DNA from: Sva-07 sp963698565
GTDB taxonomy: Bacteria; Actinomycetota; Acidimicrobiia; Acidimicrobiales; Ilumatobacteraceae
Direction: 5' to 3'
Assembly (NCBI GenBank): GCA_963698565.1
Contig: CAVORH010000039.1
Location: forward strand, 186,001 to 250,000
DNA: 64,000 nt
Below are positions 1 to 10,179 of this stretch, one piece after another (within the stretch, counting starts at the first letter, position 1; every line of letters starts with the position of its first letter). A program made the translations under genes and the position numbers. Under the pieces are notes generated by a model. It saw nothing but the letters and a program-made list of their open reading frames with translations. It did not search any database and was not told the origin of the DNA.

Positions 1-7
1 GACCCGA

Positions 8-988
8 TCACGGGTCGTCTCCACGCGGCCGCCATCCGGCATCGGGATCGGCCTCCGCGGCAGCGTCGGCGTCGGCGACGTCGGCGCCCGGCCGGTCGAC
101 GCGTCGCGGGGCCGATTCGGGCCAGACACCGATGTGGTCGCGCTCGAGTTCGAGCCGCACGCGACGCTCGAGCTCGAGCGCGTTGACGTAGTGCTCGGGG
201 AGTTGCATCCGGCCGGCAGCATCGAGCACGGCGTACTCCTGGCTGATCACACCGTCGGCACCGCCGCGGTCGCGGAGCGTCTCGGTGCTGATGCGGCCGT
301 CACGGATCGCGATCGTGCGATCGACGTGTCCGGACACCAACGGGTCGTGGGTGACGATCAACCCGGTGACGCCGAGTTCGACGTTGACGGTGCGCAACAC
401 GGCCACGATCTCCTCTGCCGTCGTCGTGTCGAGTTCGCCGGTCGGCTCGTCGGCGAGCAGGACCGAGGGCTCGTTGGCGAGCGCCACGGCGATCGCCACC
501 CGCTGCTGTTCGCCTCCCGACAGCTGCTGCGGGCGATGGTGGGCCCGATCGGCGAGCCCGACGAGATCGAGCAGCTCGCTGGCCCGGCGGAACCGGTCCC
601 GCTTGCCGGCACCGGTCAACGTCATCGGGAACTCGACGTTCGCCTGCGCGTCGAGGTACGGCAGGAGGTTGCGGGCCGTCTGTTGCCAGATGAAGCCGAT
701 GGCGTCGCGGCGGAACGCCGTGCGGTCGGCCGGACGCATCGCCATCAGGTCGCGACCGGCGACGACCGCTCGGCCGGCGGTCGGCTCGTCGAGCCCGCCG
801 AGCACGTTCAACAGGGTCGACTTGCCGGAGCCCGAGGCTCCCACCAGGGTCACGAGCTCGCCGGGCTCGACCTCGAGGTCGAGGCCCTGGAGCGCGACCA
901 CCTCGATCTCGGAGGTGGTGTAGATCTTGACGAGCCCGTCGCACACGATGCCGCCGTGACCCGATCGTGCTCCGAGCGGCGCCGTCAT
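8..988 (-). CDS. ABC transporter ATP-binding protein (MacB/LolD type)
   Basis: ATPase of an exporter in the MacB/FtsX class, 326 aa, cytoplasmic. Walker A GASGSGKST (about residues 50-58), signature LSGGEQQR and Walker B VLLADEPTGEL are intact, so it should hydrolyse ATP. A C-terminal extension of about 100 residues after the core, rich in acidic residues and Ala, is unusual for the family. The ATG overlaps the stop of the upstream permease as ATGA, so translation is probably coupled. It is the last gene of a leftward operon with two FtsX-type permeases. The substrate cannot be read from sequence; family members export lipoproteins, peptides or drugs. Confidence 0.93.
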   Translation of the reverse strand: MTAPLGARSGHGGIVCDGLVKIYTTSEIEVVALQGLDLEVEPGELVTLVGASGSGKSTLLNVLGGLDEPTAGRAVVAGRDLMAMRPADRTAFRRDAIGFIWQQTARNLLPYLDAQANVEFPMTLTGAGKRDRFRRASELLDLVGLADRAHHRPQQLSGGEQQRVAIAVALANEPSVLLADEPTGELDTTTAEEIVAVLRTVNVELGVTGLIVTHDPLVSGHVDRTIAIRDGRISTETLRDRGGADGVISQEYAVLDAAGRMQLPEHYVNALELERRVRLELERDHIGVWPESAPRRVDRPGADVADADAAAEADPDAGWRPRGDDP

Positions 989-3156
989 CGCGACCCCGCC
1001 TCGCCGGCGACGCGGGTCGTGCGCTCCGTTCGGGCGACCGCGAGCCGCATCACCCCGACGGCGACCACGAACAAGGAGCCCATCACGGCGAACGTAGCCC
1101 CCACGACCACTGCCGCGACGTCCCGCCGCTCCGCACCGCCCGCCGGGCCGGTGCCGATGACCGACGCACCGAGCACGTCGAGGTCGAGACGTCCCTCGAG
1201 CGCGGTCACCGTGATCCACGCCGCGACCGCGGCGACCGCCAACCCGACGCCGACCAGGGGTGCGAGTTCCGCACTCACCGCTCGGCGGAACTCCGACCGG
1301 TCGGCTCCGAGCGCGGACAGCAGCTCGGCATCGCGTCGGCGACGTCGCATCGTGATCACCGTGGCGATCCCCACGTCCGCGACACCGAAGAGCCACGCGG
1401 CCGCTGCCGCAGCCGTGAAGGCACCGCGGGCGACGTCTCCCAACGGTCCGCCGGGGGCACCGCCCGACGAGTCGCGCAGCCACCACGCGATCGCGGCCGA
1501 CACCACCGCCACACAGGCCGCGACGGCGACGGCGACCACGAACGAGGGAGCGCTGCGCATCTCGGCCGCACGACGCAGACCGACCACGCGGCCGACGCCG
1601 AGGTCCAGGTGCCCGATCGTGCGACCGCGGCGCAGTACGGAGAGCCCGGCGACCGCGACGACCGCGACCGCGATCGGCACGAGGGCGAGCGGGAGGACGA
1701 CGAGGAGGTCGTTGCCGCCACCACCGGAGACGATGCCGCTGCGGCGCAACGACACGACCGACGCGACCGCGAGCGCGACCACCACCGTCGCACCGGCGCG
1801 CTGCCAGCGCGACCAGCCCGACGAACCCGGCCGACCGACCGTCGCGTGGGCGTCGCCGACCTGGAGCACGAGGTCGGCCAGGACGAGCATCACGGCGAAG
1901 ACGGCGACGACGCCGATCGTCGACGACGACGCCCCGCCGACCAGGGAGCGACCGACCAGCACTCCCGCCAGGACGCCGACCGCGACCACCACCGACGTGG
2001 CGACCAGCGACCCGGCGACCATCGCGCTCGGGCTCGCGCCGCGTGCCCGTACCTGCACCCACCACGGCCGGCGGCGGTCCGCCGCCACTCGCTGGAGCTG
2101 CAGGAACGCGGCGATCGCCGCGGCGATCACCCCGATCGCGGCGACACGGACCGCGTCGCGAGCGGTGCCGCGCCGCACGGCTTCGGCCGCCAGCACGTCG
2201 CCGAGCCCCAACCGCACCGCGGGCGATCCGAAGGCCGCGGTCGGCGTGGTGCCGGCCTCGGTGGCTCGGACGGCGCGCTCGAGCGCCGCCACGTTCGACA
2301 TGTCGACGCGAGCCGGGTCGAGGTCGCGCCGTTCCTCCACCCGGAGCGCGGCCTGGCCACCGAACGTCGCGAGCACGACCGGGAGCTGGGCCTCCGGGAT
2401 GGCGGCGTGCACGGTGAGGTCGGCGCCCAGGCCGGTGTCGTCGACGATCACCCGGTGGAGGCGATCGTCGCCGAACCAGAACGGTTCGGTCGGGTCGTCG
2501 AGTTCGAGCAGCCCGGCGACACGGATCACGAAGGGGTCCGGCAGCGTGTCGAAGCCGCGGAACAACGGATCGTCGGTGGTGGGCGTGACCAGCAGCTCGG
2601 AGCCGACGCTCCAACCGAGTTCCTCGGCCGCGGACGCCGACAGGGACACCTCGACGACGTCGACGCCGTCGACCGCGTCGGTCCGGGCCGGCTCATCACC
2701 GTCGACGAGCGAGGCGTGCGATTCGAGATCGGGCTGTACCCGCAGCACGATGGTCGTGGGCGATGCGACCGGCTGGCCGTCGACGGTGCGGACCGTGAGG
2801 CGTGGTGTGTCGAGCACGAGCCGCGGGTCGACGTACACCGACGAGACCAGCGGGTCGATGCTCGTCCCCGCGTCGTCGATCTTGCGGCGCGGAACGACCA
2901 GCGGATCGGTCGGGCCGCTCGGGGTGAAGACGTCGGAGATGTCGACGACCAGGCGGGTGGTCTCCGCTGGCGCGTCCGCCAACGCCTGCTCCAGGCTGTC
3001 GTCCTCGGCGACGTCGACGGCTCGTTCCGCGGCGACGAGGCCGGCGGCGACCGCGCCGACGAGCAGGGCGACGCAGATCAGCACCACCGTGTCGGCTCGA
3101 CGGGTGAGGCGCAGCATCGACCTCGCTGTCGTGACCCACCTCCCGATCGCGCTCAT
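985..3156 (-). CDS. FtsX-like permease of an ABC transporter
   Basis: Membrane subunit of 723 aa. One N-terminal membrane segment (about residues 24-46) is followed by a long extracytoplasmic domain. Several hydrophobic segments follow in the middle, and the C-terminus has a typical FtsX block of membrane helices with a charged RRRRRDAELLSALGA loop. This is the MacB/FtsX mechanotransmission layout without a substrate tunnel. The ATG overlaps the stop of the preceding large permease (ATGA), and its own stop overlaps the ATPase start, so the three genes form one translationally coupled unit. It probably pairs with the other permease as a heterodimer. Confidence 0.88.
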   Translation of the reverse strand: MSAIGRWVTTARSMLRLTRRADTVVLICVALLVGAVAAGLVAAERAVDVAEDDSLEQALADAPAETTRLVVDISDVFTPSGPTDPLVVPRRKIDDAGTSIDPLVSSVYVDPRLVLDTPRLTVRTVDGQPVASPTTIVLRVQPDLESHASLVDGDEPARTDAVDGVDVVEVSLSASAAEELGWSVGSELLVTPTTDDPLFRGFDTLPDPFVIRVAGLLELDDPTEPFWFGDDRLHRVIVDDTGLGADLTVHAAIPEAQLPVVLATFGGQAALRVEERRDLDPARVDMSNVAALERAVRATEAGTTPTAAFGSPAVRLGLGDVLAAEAVRRGTARDAVRVAAIGVIAAAIAAFLQLQRVAADRRRPWWVQVRARGASPSAMVAGSLVATSVVVAVGVLAGVLVGRSLVGGASSSTIGVVAVFAVMLVLADLVLQVGDAHATVGRPGSSGWSRWQRAGATVVVALAVASVVSLRRSGIVSGGGGNDLLVVLPLALVPIAVAVVAVAGLSVLRRGRTIGHLDLGVGRVVGLRRAAEMRSAPSFVVAVAVAACVAVVSAAIAWWLRDSSGGAPGGPLGDVARGAFTAAAAAAWLFGVADVGIATVITMRRRRRDAELLSALGADRSEFRRAVSAELAPLVGVGLAVAAVAAWITVTALEGRLDLDVLGASVIGTGPAGGAERRDVAAVVVGATFAVMGSLFVVAVGVMRLAVARTERTTRVAGEAGSR

Positions 3157-6100
3157 CGTTGGTCACCGATGCGGAGCTCGTCGGCCGGCCGGACGCCGCG
3201 CAGCAGCCGGCTGGTCGCCAGCGGCACCATCGTGACCGCCAGGAGGGCGACGGCGACCAGGACACCGAGGGCGAGCCACGGCAGGACGAGATGCGGTGGC
3301 GGAACGGCGTCGCCACCATCGCGATCGCCGGTGAGCGCGCTCGACACGATCGCGGCGATCGCGATCCCGGTCACGAGGCCGATCACGGTCGCGAGGACGC
3401 CGATCGGGACCGTCTCGCGGACCAACCACTCGCGCAGCTCTCGACGCGAGGCGCCGAGGGCGCGCAGCACCGCGTTCGCCCCCCTGCGATCACGGGCACC
3501 CGTCACCGCCGCCATCACCAACCCGACGATCGCCACGATCGCGACGGCACCGACCGCCATCAGCAGGCTGCCGGTCAGGCCGACCAGGATCGGGTCGCTG
3601 ATTCGTTGCTCGGCTTCGGCCCAACGGTCGTCGACGGCGGTGCTCCCGAAGGGCGTCGCGCGCAGGGTCGACGTGAGGTCGTCGCCGGGTTCGTCGAGCA
3701 CCAGCGCCCATCGGTCGGGATCGGACCGCGCACCGCTCGCGAGGTAGTCGGCGGCGGCGAGCGTGGCGTGGTCGGCGAGGAACGCGAGCGGTTCGTCGGC
3801 CGCGAACGGGACGACATCGGTCTCACCGACGATGCGGAGCGCCACCCGGGTTCCCCCGATCCGGACGCTGATCGGCGTGTCGCGCACGGCGGCGAGCTCC
3901 TCGACGAGCTGCGGCGTGGCGAGCACGTCGATCACCGCGGTGTCGCGGTGCCGACGGCGCCGGCGGCGACGAGGTCGGCGTCGGCGGTGACGAAGCGGAA
4001 CCGGGCCGTCGCCTGGCGTTGGGCCGTCGTCCCGGCATCGACCTCGATGTCGAGTGCAGTGGGGCCGACTGCGCTCACCGAGGCCGAGGGCGGCGAGATC
4101 GTGAATCGCTCCGGCTCCGGTGCGAGCGGCGTCCAGGTGGCGAGACCCACGTCGAGCGGATCTCCGTCGACGGCGAGTTCGAGCAGGGCGATCCCGGTGC
4201 GAACGCCGGGGACGTCGAGCGGCGATGCATCCTCGACACCGTCGTCGTCGACGTCGGTGTCGAACGCCCGGACGTCGACGAACCGGATCGGCGCGTCGAC
4301 CTCGACCTCGACGATGCGCACGGGGCGGTCCGCGCTGCCGGGCGCGTCGACGTACCCGAAGGAGACGTTCGTGGTGGTGTCCCGACCATCGGCGGTGGCG
4401 ATCGTCTCGGCAGCGGGCAGGCGCCGCAGCGTGCCGAACTCGTCGACGACGACGAGCGCGATCTCGACACCGGTCGGTTCCGGTTGCAGCTCGCCGTCCG
4501 GCCCGGGGATGCCGGCCGCGAGACGCACGGTCGCGGTCACCTCCCCGCCCGACGTCGGCAAGGCGACACCGCCGAGGTCGACGGGTGCGGCGAGCCCGGC
4601 GATCGTGGCGGCGTCGGCGACCACGTCGGATCGCGTCCGGGAGTACGAGGCGAAGTCCGCGGTGTCGAGCGCCACCATCGGTACCGGACGCTGCCGGGCG
4701 GCAACGGCGACGGAACGGTCGTCGATCGGCGCGACCGCCGTCACCCCGTCGAGCGCGCGGTAGGACGCGGCGAGGTTCGCGGCCGGCACGGCGGCGCCAG
4801 GCCGACCGTCGGGGACGACGACGACGTCTGCGCCGACCGCTGCGTCGGCCTGATCGCGTTGGGAACGCTCCCAGGACACCGCCTGGACGAGCGCGAACGA
4901 CGCGACCGCGACCGCGACGACCACGAGCAACGACGAGCGGTTCCTCCGACCACCGGCGCGGGCCGCCTCGCGCCCGGCCAGCGATGGCGCCAACCGCCGA
5001 CTCCGGCTACCGACGCGTTCCAGGACGCTCGCGGCGACTGCCAGGATCCGCACGGCGAGCAACGATGCCGCGGCGATGCCCAGCGTCGGCGCCAGCACGA
5101 GCACCGGGTCGACCGACGCCCGGCCGCCCGGTTCGGCGGAACTGGCCACCGATCCTGTTCGTTGCAGCTGCCAGAGCCCGAGGACGGCGAGCACCACCAG
5201 GACGATGTCGAGCCCGGTTCGACGCAGGAACGGCGAGCGCGTCGGCCCGCTGACCTCGTCGGTGGGGACGCGGGCCGCTGCGACGGCCGGCCACACGATC
5301 AGCGCCACTGCGATCGCGGCGGCGACGCCCGACACGGCGAACGCAGGCGCCCGAGACCGCACCGCTCAACTCCACCCCCGTCGACTCGACCGGCCCCCAC
5401 CGTCCGACCAGTCCGACGGCGGCGACGGCGACGAACGGTCCGACGATCGCCGCAGGGAGGGCGATCACCATCGCCTCGACCAGTGCGTCACGAGCGACCC
5501 GACCGCTGCTGATCCCGCGGGCGCGCAGCAGGATCCGCTCCGAGCGTCGCGAGGCGAAGAGCACCGACGCCGCCACCGCCAGCCCGAAGAGCGCCACCAC
5601 CGCCACTTGCAGCAGGACGGCGGCCACCACCGCGGTCGTCGAACGGACGGAGGTGTCGACGGTCCGCAGGAGGTCACCGAGCCCCGTGTCGACCCGCACC
5701 GTCGCCGGCGCGAGCGCCGCCTCGAACAGGACCGGAGCACGGTCGGCGAGGCGGATGATCCCGTCGACGTCACCGGACTCGACCCGACCGGGGTCGAGCG
5801 CCAGCCGGGCGGTCGATGACGCGTCGCCCTCGAGTTGGGCGAAGGCGGCGACCGGCACGAAGAACGGGCCGACCTCGGTGAAGGATCCCGACGACGACAC
5901 ACCGCTTCGCCCGAACGGCTCCGAGAACCAGCGCGGATCGGCCGGGTCTGCCGGTGTCACGAGCGCGGCCACGCGCAGGTCGAGCCCGCCCGAACGTCCC
6001 GATGCCGGCGGATCGAGCCGCACGAGGTCGCCGACGTCGAGCCCCAACCGTGCTGCTGCGTCGGCGTGGAGCGCGGCCGGCACCGGCGACGACGCCCCAG

Positions 6101-6533
6101 GCGCCTCCAGCAGAGCGAGGTCGCCGGCGACCACCCGCCACAGGTCGTCACCGACGAACGTCGCCACCCGGGTGATCACCGTCGTTCCGGTCTCGGCGCC
6201 ATCGGCCCCGGACGGCGGTCGATCGTCGATCGGGGGCTCGGTGATGCGGAACGACGGCGACACCGCGAACAGCGCCGTGTCGAACGCCGCCAGGGCTCCC
6301 GTCCCGGCGATCACCTCGGCCACCTCGCTCGCCGGGGCCCGCGTGGTCACCTCGATCGTGCGATCACTGGCGTCGGCGTCCTCGATCGTGCGCTGCACGC
6401 CCACCGTGACGATCGCGTCGCGGTAGACCACGATCGCCGCGACGACCGCGCAGGTGACCAACACCATCGACCCGACCGCCACCACGAGGCCGAGGGACGC
6501 CCGGATGCGCCCGGCCGTTCTCGTCGTCGCCAT
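3153..6533 (-). CDS. Large FtsX-like permease, apparently frameshifted twice
   Basis: About 1,120 aa if read through. The first part (6533 to about 5365) has a membrane anchor, an extracytoplasmic domain and an FtsX helix block. The frame then changes near 5355-5375, and the reading continues with four membrane segments and a second extracytoplasmic domain. It changes again near 3935-3960, from the frame ending GAVGTATPR to one reading DTAVIDVLATPQ, and finishes with the last FtsX block. Both junctions fall inside conserved domains and no slippery heptamer is visible, so sequencing indels or recent inactivation are likelier than programmed shifts. Alternatively, GTG codons at 5362 and 3935 could restart translation. 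The start ATG at 6533 follows a TACGTT hexamer by 8 nt. Confidence 0.75.
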
Positions 6534-6541
6534 CCCGACAG

Positions 6542-6547
6542 AACGTA
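6542..6547 (-). promoter_or_regulatory. Putative -10 element of a leaderless promoter (TACGTT)
   Basis: TACGTT on the minus strand, 8 nt before the ATG of the ABC exporter operon. It matches the TANNNT-N6-10-start pattern seen before many genes here. No Shine-Dalgarno sequence lies between it and the ATG. Confidence 0.45.
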
Positions 6548-6636
6548 CAGGCCGACCGCCGTCGACCCGTGGGCGCTCGACCGGATGCGCCGGATGAGAT
6601 ACAACAGGGTGGGGCATTGCGACGAGAGGAGCCGAC

Positions 6637-9600
6637 GTGACGATCGACAGCTCGGGCACCGACCAGCGACGTGCGGCGCGCCCGTACGAACTCGCCGACC
6701 GGTTCCGGCTCGAGGACGGCACCGTCTTCCTCTCCGGCCTGCAGGCGGTCGCCCGTCTGCCGATCGACCAGCTGCGGCTCGATCGGCGGCTCGGTCTGAC
6801 CACTGCGGCGTTCGCATCCGGCTACCAGGGGTCGCCGGTCGGCACGTTCACCGAGGAGCTGCGACGGGCGGCCGCCACGGTTGCCGACCTGCCGATCGTG
6901 GTGCAGCCCGCCGTCAACGAGGAACTCGCCGCCACCGCCGTCATGGGCAGCCAGCTGGCGATGACGCTGGCCGATGCGCGCTACGACGGCGTCGTCGGCG
7001 TCTGGTACGGCAAGGGGCCCGGCTTCGATCGCAGCAGCGACGCGATCCGCCACGCCGTGTTCTCGGGCACGTCGATGCACGGAGGCGTGGTCGCGGTGGT
7101 CGGCGACGATCCGGCGGCGAAGTCGTCGACGCTGCCGTCGTCGAGCGACGCCACGATGGTCGACCTCCACATGCCGGTCCTCTTCCCCGGCGACGTGCAG
7201 GAGGCCCTCGACCTCGGGCGTCATGCGGTCGCCCTGTCGCGGTCGTGCGGGTTGTGGGCGGGTCTGAAGCTGGTGACCGCGGTCGCCGACGGCACCGGCA
7301 CCGTCGACGTGCACCCCGACCGGGTCCGCCCGACCGCTCCGGTGGTCGAGATCGACGGCGAACCGTTCCGCCCGCACCCCAACGGTCGCCTGATCACCCC
7401 GTACACGATCGAGATGGAGCGCGAGTTCCAGGAGGTGCGATGGGGCCTTGCGCGCCGCTACGGCGTCGACAACCACCTCAACCGGGTCGTCGTGCGCACC
7501 GACGACGACTGGCTCGGCATCGCCGCGTGCGGGCACACGTTCCACGAACTCCGCGAGGCGCTCCGGGTGCTCGGCTTCGACAGCGACGACGACCTGCGCC
7601 GGGCGGGCATCCGGCTGTTCCAGCTGTTGATGCCGGTGCCACTCGATCCCGGGCAGGCCCGCGAGTTCGCCGATGGTCTGGAGGAGGTGCTCGTCGTCGA
7701 GGAGAAGAACCCGACCCTCGAGCAGCTCTTGAAAGGATCGTTCTACGACGGTTCACACCACCCACGGGTGGTGGGGCGCCGCGACGAACGGGGTGACCTG
7801 CTCGTCCCCGGCCACGGCACGCTCGATGTCGACACCTTGCTCGCGCCGCTCCACGCTCGCTTGTCGGCCCGACTCGCGGAGCGGCTCCGGCCGATCGAGG
7901 AACTCGTGAAACCGCCGCGCCCGCGGATCCCGCTCACCGTCAACCGGGCCCCGTTCTACTGCTCGGGATGCCCACACAACCGCAGCACCCGCGCCGAGCC
8001 GGGAACGCTCGTCGGCGGCGGGATCGGCTGCCACGCGATGGTGGCGATGATGGACCCCGAGCGCGTCGGCGACGTCGTCGGGCTCACGTGCATGGGCACC
8101 GAAGGCGCCCAGTGGATCGGCATGGCCCCGTTCGTCGAACGCGACCATCTCGTGCAGAACCTCGGCGACGGCACGTTCTTCCACTCCGGCTCGCTCGCCG
8201 TGCGCGCCGCCGTCGCCGCCGGCGTCGACCTCACCTACAAGTTGCTGTACAACGGCACGGTCGCGATGACCGGCGGCCAGGATCCGCAGGGGCAGATGTC
8301 GGTGCCGGATCTCGCTGCGCTGCTGCTGCTCGAGGGCGTGACCAGGGTGATCGTGACGAGCGACGACCCCGACCGTCACCCGAGCGCATCGTTCCCCGAC
8401 TCGGTCGACGTGTGGGACCGCTCACGATTCCAGGAGGCCGAACGGGTACTCGCCGCCACACCCGGCGTCACCGTGCTGATCCACGACCAGGCCTGCGCTG
8501 CGGAGAACCGGCGCGGGCGGGCGCGGGGCACGGTCACCACGCCCGGGTTCCGGGTCGTGATCAACGAGCGGGTGTGCGAGGGGTGTGGCGACTGCGGCGA
8601 CAAGAGCAACTGTCTGTCGGTGCAACCGGTCGACACGCCGTGGGGCCGCAAGACACGCATCCACCAGACGAGCTGCAACTTCGACTTCTCGTGCCTGCAG
8701 GGCGACTGCCCGTCGTTCGCCACCGTCACGACCGACGGCCCTGCGGTGAAGCACCGGCGCCCGGAACCGCCCGACCGCCTCGCGGCTCCCCGTGCACCGA
8801 TCGTCGATGCCGACGACTTCACGATCCGGATGACCGGTATCGGTGGCACCGGTGTGGTCACCGTCAGCCAGATCCTCGGCACGGCGGCGATGCTCGACGG
8901 CCGCGACGTCCGTGGCCTCGACCAGACGGGGCTGTCCCAGAAGGCGGGGCCGGTCGTCAGCGATCTCCGGATCGGGACCAGCGGCGCCGCGATGTCGAAC
9001 CACGCGAACGCCGGGGGCGTCGACTGCCTGGTGGCATTCGACCTCCTGGTGGGCGCCAGCGACTCGAACCTCACCGGCGCCCGCCCCGATCGCACCGTGG
9101 TGATCGCGTCCACCGATGCCGTACCGACCGGGCAGATGGTCACCCATCCCGACGTCGCTCCTCCGAGCGGATCGGTGCTGCTCGACCGGGTCGGTGAGGT
9201 GAGCCGGGCGGCCGACAACCGCTACCTCGATGCGGCCGGTCTCGCGAACGGCCTGCTCGGCTCGACGACAACCGCGAACATCCTGCTGCTCGGCGCGGCC
9301 GTGCAAGCCGGCGCCGTTCCGGTCGACCCCGACGCGATCGAGCGGGCGATCGGGCTCAACGGCGTCGCGGTCGAGTCGAACGTTGCCGCGTTCCGGTGGG
9401 GCCGAGCCTGGATCGACGATCGTGAGGCCGTCGAGCGAGCGGCCGACCTCCCGACCACGCCGCGGCCCGAGACCGTCGACGAACTGATCGAACGGCTCGC
9501 CGCCGATCTCGTCGACTACCAGTCGGCGGCGTACGCCGACCGATTCCGCGTCGTCGTCGCGGAGGTGCGCGCCGCGGAGACACGCGTCGCCCCCGACTCG

Positions 9601-10086
9601 ACCGCACTGACCGCTGCGGTCGCTCGTCAGCTCCACAAGCTGATGGCGTACAAGGACGAGTACGAGGTCGCCCGCCTCCTGCTCGCCGACGAGGCCCGAG
9701 CCGGCTACGAGGCGGTCGGGGGCCCGCGCACGAGCGTGACCTACCACCTGCATCCGCCGATGCTGCGAGCGATCGGCATCGACCGCAAGTTGAAGCTGCG
9801 CCGCAGCGCCGTGCCGACCCTGCGGGCGCTTCGAGCATCGAAGGGACTCCGCGGAACCCTCGCCGACCCGTTCCGGTGGGCGGAGGTGCGCCGAGTCGAG
9901 CGGGCGATGATCGACGAGTACGTCGATGCGGTCGGCCGACTGCAGCGACGGTTGCGCGCCGACAACCTCGCGGACGCGGTCGAGATCGCCTCACTTCCGG
10001 ACCAGGTGCGTGGTTACGAGGACCTCAAGCTGCGGCGAGCCGCCGCCTACCGCATCGAACTCGACCGCCGCTTGCGCACCTGGTGA
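6637..10086 (+). CDS. Indolepyruvate ferredoxin oxidoreductase, single-chain (fused alpha/gamma)
   Basis: 1,149 aa thiamine-diphosphate enzyme that oxidatively decarboxylates aryl 2-oxo acids from aromatic amino acids to acyl-CoA and reduces ferredoxin. The N-terminal TPP-binding half contains ASGYQGSPVG, and the second TPP domain follows CSGCPHNRST. A cysteine-rich [4Fe-4S] segment (CEGCGDCGDKSNC and later CNFDFSCLQGDC) spans about residues 648-690. The gamma-type domain has the Rossmann-like GIGGTGVVTVSQ and GLSQKAGPVVSD motifs, and an all-helical C-terminal region follows. The GTG start has a good Shine-Dalgarno (GAGAGGAG) just upstream. The gene stands alone and runs divergently from the ABC exporter operon. 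Confidence 0.93.
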   Translation: MTIDSSGTDQRRAARPYELADRFRLEDGTVFLSGLQAVARLPIDQLRLDRRLGLTTAAFASGYQGSPVGTFTEELRRAAATVADLPIVVQPAVNEELAATAVMGSQLAMTLADARYDGVVGVWYGKGPGFDRSSDAIRHAVFSGTSMHGGVVAVVGDDPAAKSSTLPSSSDATMVDLHMPVLFPGDVQEALDLGRHAVALSRSCGLWAGLKLVTAVADGTGTVDVHPDRVRPTAPVVEIDGEPFRPHPNGRLITPYTIEMEREFQEVRWGLARRYGVDNHLNRVVVRTDDDWLGIAACGHTFHELREALRVLGFDSDDDLRRAGIRLFQLLMPVPLDPGQAREFADGLEEVLVVEEKNPTLEQLLKGSFYDGSHHPRVVGRRDERGDLLVPGHGTLDVDTLLAPLHARLSARLAERLRPIEELVKPPRPRIPLTVNRAPFYCSGCPHNRSTRAEPGTLVGGGIGCHAMVAMMDPERVGDVVGLTCMGTEGAQWIGMAPFVERDHLVQNLGDGTFFHSGSLAVRAAVAAGVDLTYKLLYNGTVAMTGGQDPQGQMSVPDLAALLLLEGVTRVIVTSDDPDRHPSASFPDSVDVWDRSRFQEAERVLAATPGVTVLIHDQACAAENRRGRARGTVTTPGFRVVINERVCEGCGDCGDKSNCLSVQPVDTPWGRKTRIHQTSCNFDFSCLQGDCPSFATVTTDGPAVKHRRPEPPDRLAAPRAPIVDADDFTIRMTGIGGTGVVTVSQILGTAAMLDGRDVRGLDQTGLSQKAGPVVSDLRIGTSGAAMSNHANAGGVDCLVAFDLLVGASDSNLTGARPDRTVVIASTDAVPTGQMVTHPDVAPPSGSVLLDRVGEVSRAADNRYLDAAGLANGLLGSTTTANILLLGAAVQAGAVPVDPDAIERAIGLNGVAVESNVAAFRWGRAWIDDREAVERAADLPTTPRPETVDELIERLAADLVDYQSAAYADRFRVVVAEVRAAETRVAPDSTALTAAVARQLHKLMAYKDEYEVARLLLADEARAGYEAVGGPRTSVTYHLHPPMLRAIGIDRKLKLRRSAVPTLRALRASKGLRGTLADPFRWAEVRRVERAMIDEYVDAVGRLQRRLRADNLADAVEIASLPDQVRGYEDLKLRRAAAYRIELDRRLRTW

Positions 10087-10106
10087 CGCACTGGCAGCCG
10101 AGATCT

Positions 10107-10130
10107 CATCGCGGGTCTGACCCCTCGATG
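10107..10130. repeat. Imperfect hairpin with GGGTC-T-GACCC core
   Basis: A 24-nt imperfect inverted repeat 20 bp after the oxidoreductase stop. The core GGGTC T GACCC is flanked by CATCG/CGATG arms. It resembles the core of the perfect palindrome at 42163-42197. It may act as a terminator or be a REP-like element. Confidence 0.45.
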
Positions 10131-10163
10131 TGGACCCCCGATGTAATGGCGGCGACGGAGGCC

Positions 10164-10169
10164 TAGCCT
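10164..10169 (+). promoter_or_regulatory. Putative -10 element (TAGCCT), leaderless
   Basis: TAGCCT lies 10 nt before the antiporter ATG, with no ribosome binding site between. The identical hexamer precedes the L,D-transpeptidase gene at 19580. Confidence 0.5.
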
Positions 10170-10179
10170 CGGGCGCCAG

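Noticed and set aside
134..3235. Very long plus-strand open frame opposite the ABC exporter genes
   Set aside because: Arg/Ser/Thr/Pro-rich antisense reading typical of high-GC DNA. The minus strand encodes recognisable FtsX and ATPase domains.
3932..3935. TGA in the large permease as a second selenocysteine codon
   Set aside because: Reading through does not join the conserved halves, no Cys is expected there in FtsX proteins, and no SECIS hairpin follows. A frameshift fits better.
5355..5375. Programmed frameshift in the permease gene
   Set aside because: No slippery heptamer, downstream pseudoknot or family precedent is visible. The two shifts in one gene are better explained as errors or decay.
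6364..7545. Long minus-strand frame opposite the indolepyruvate oxidoreductase
   Set aside because: Low-complexity Arg/His/Val-rich shadow; the plus strand has the full set of conserved motifs.
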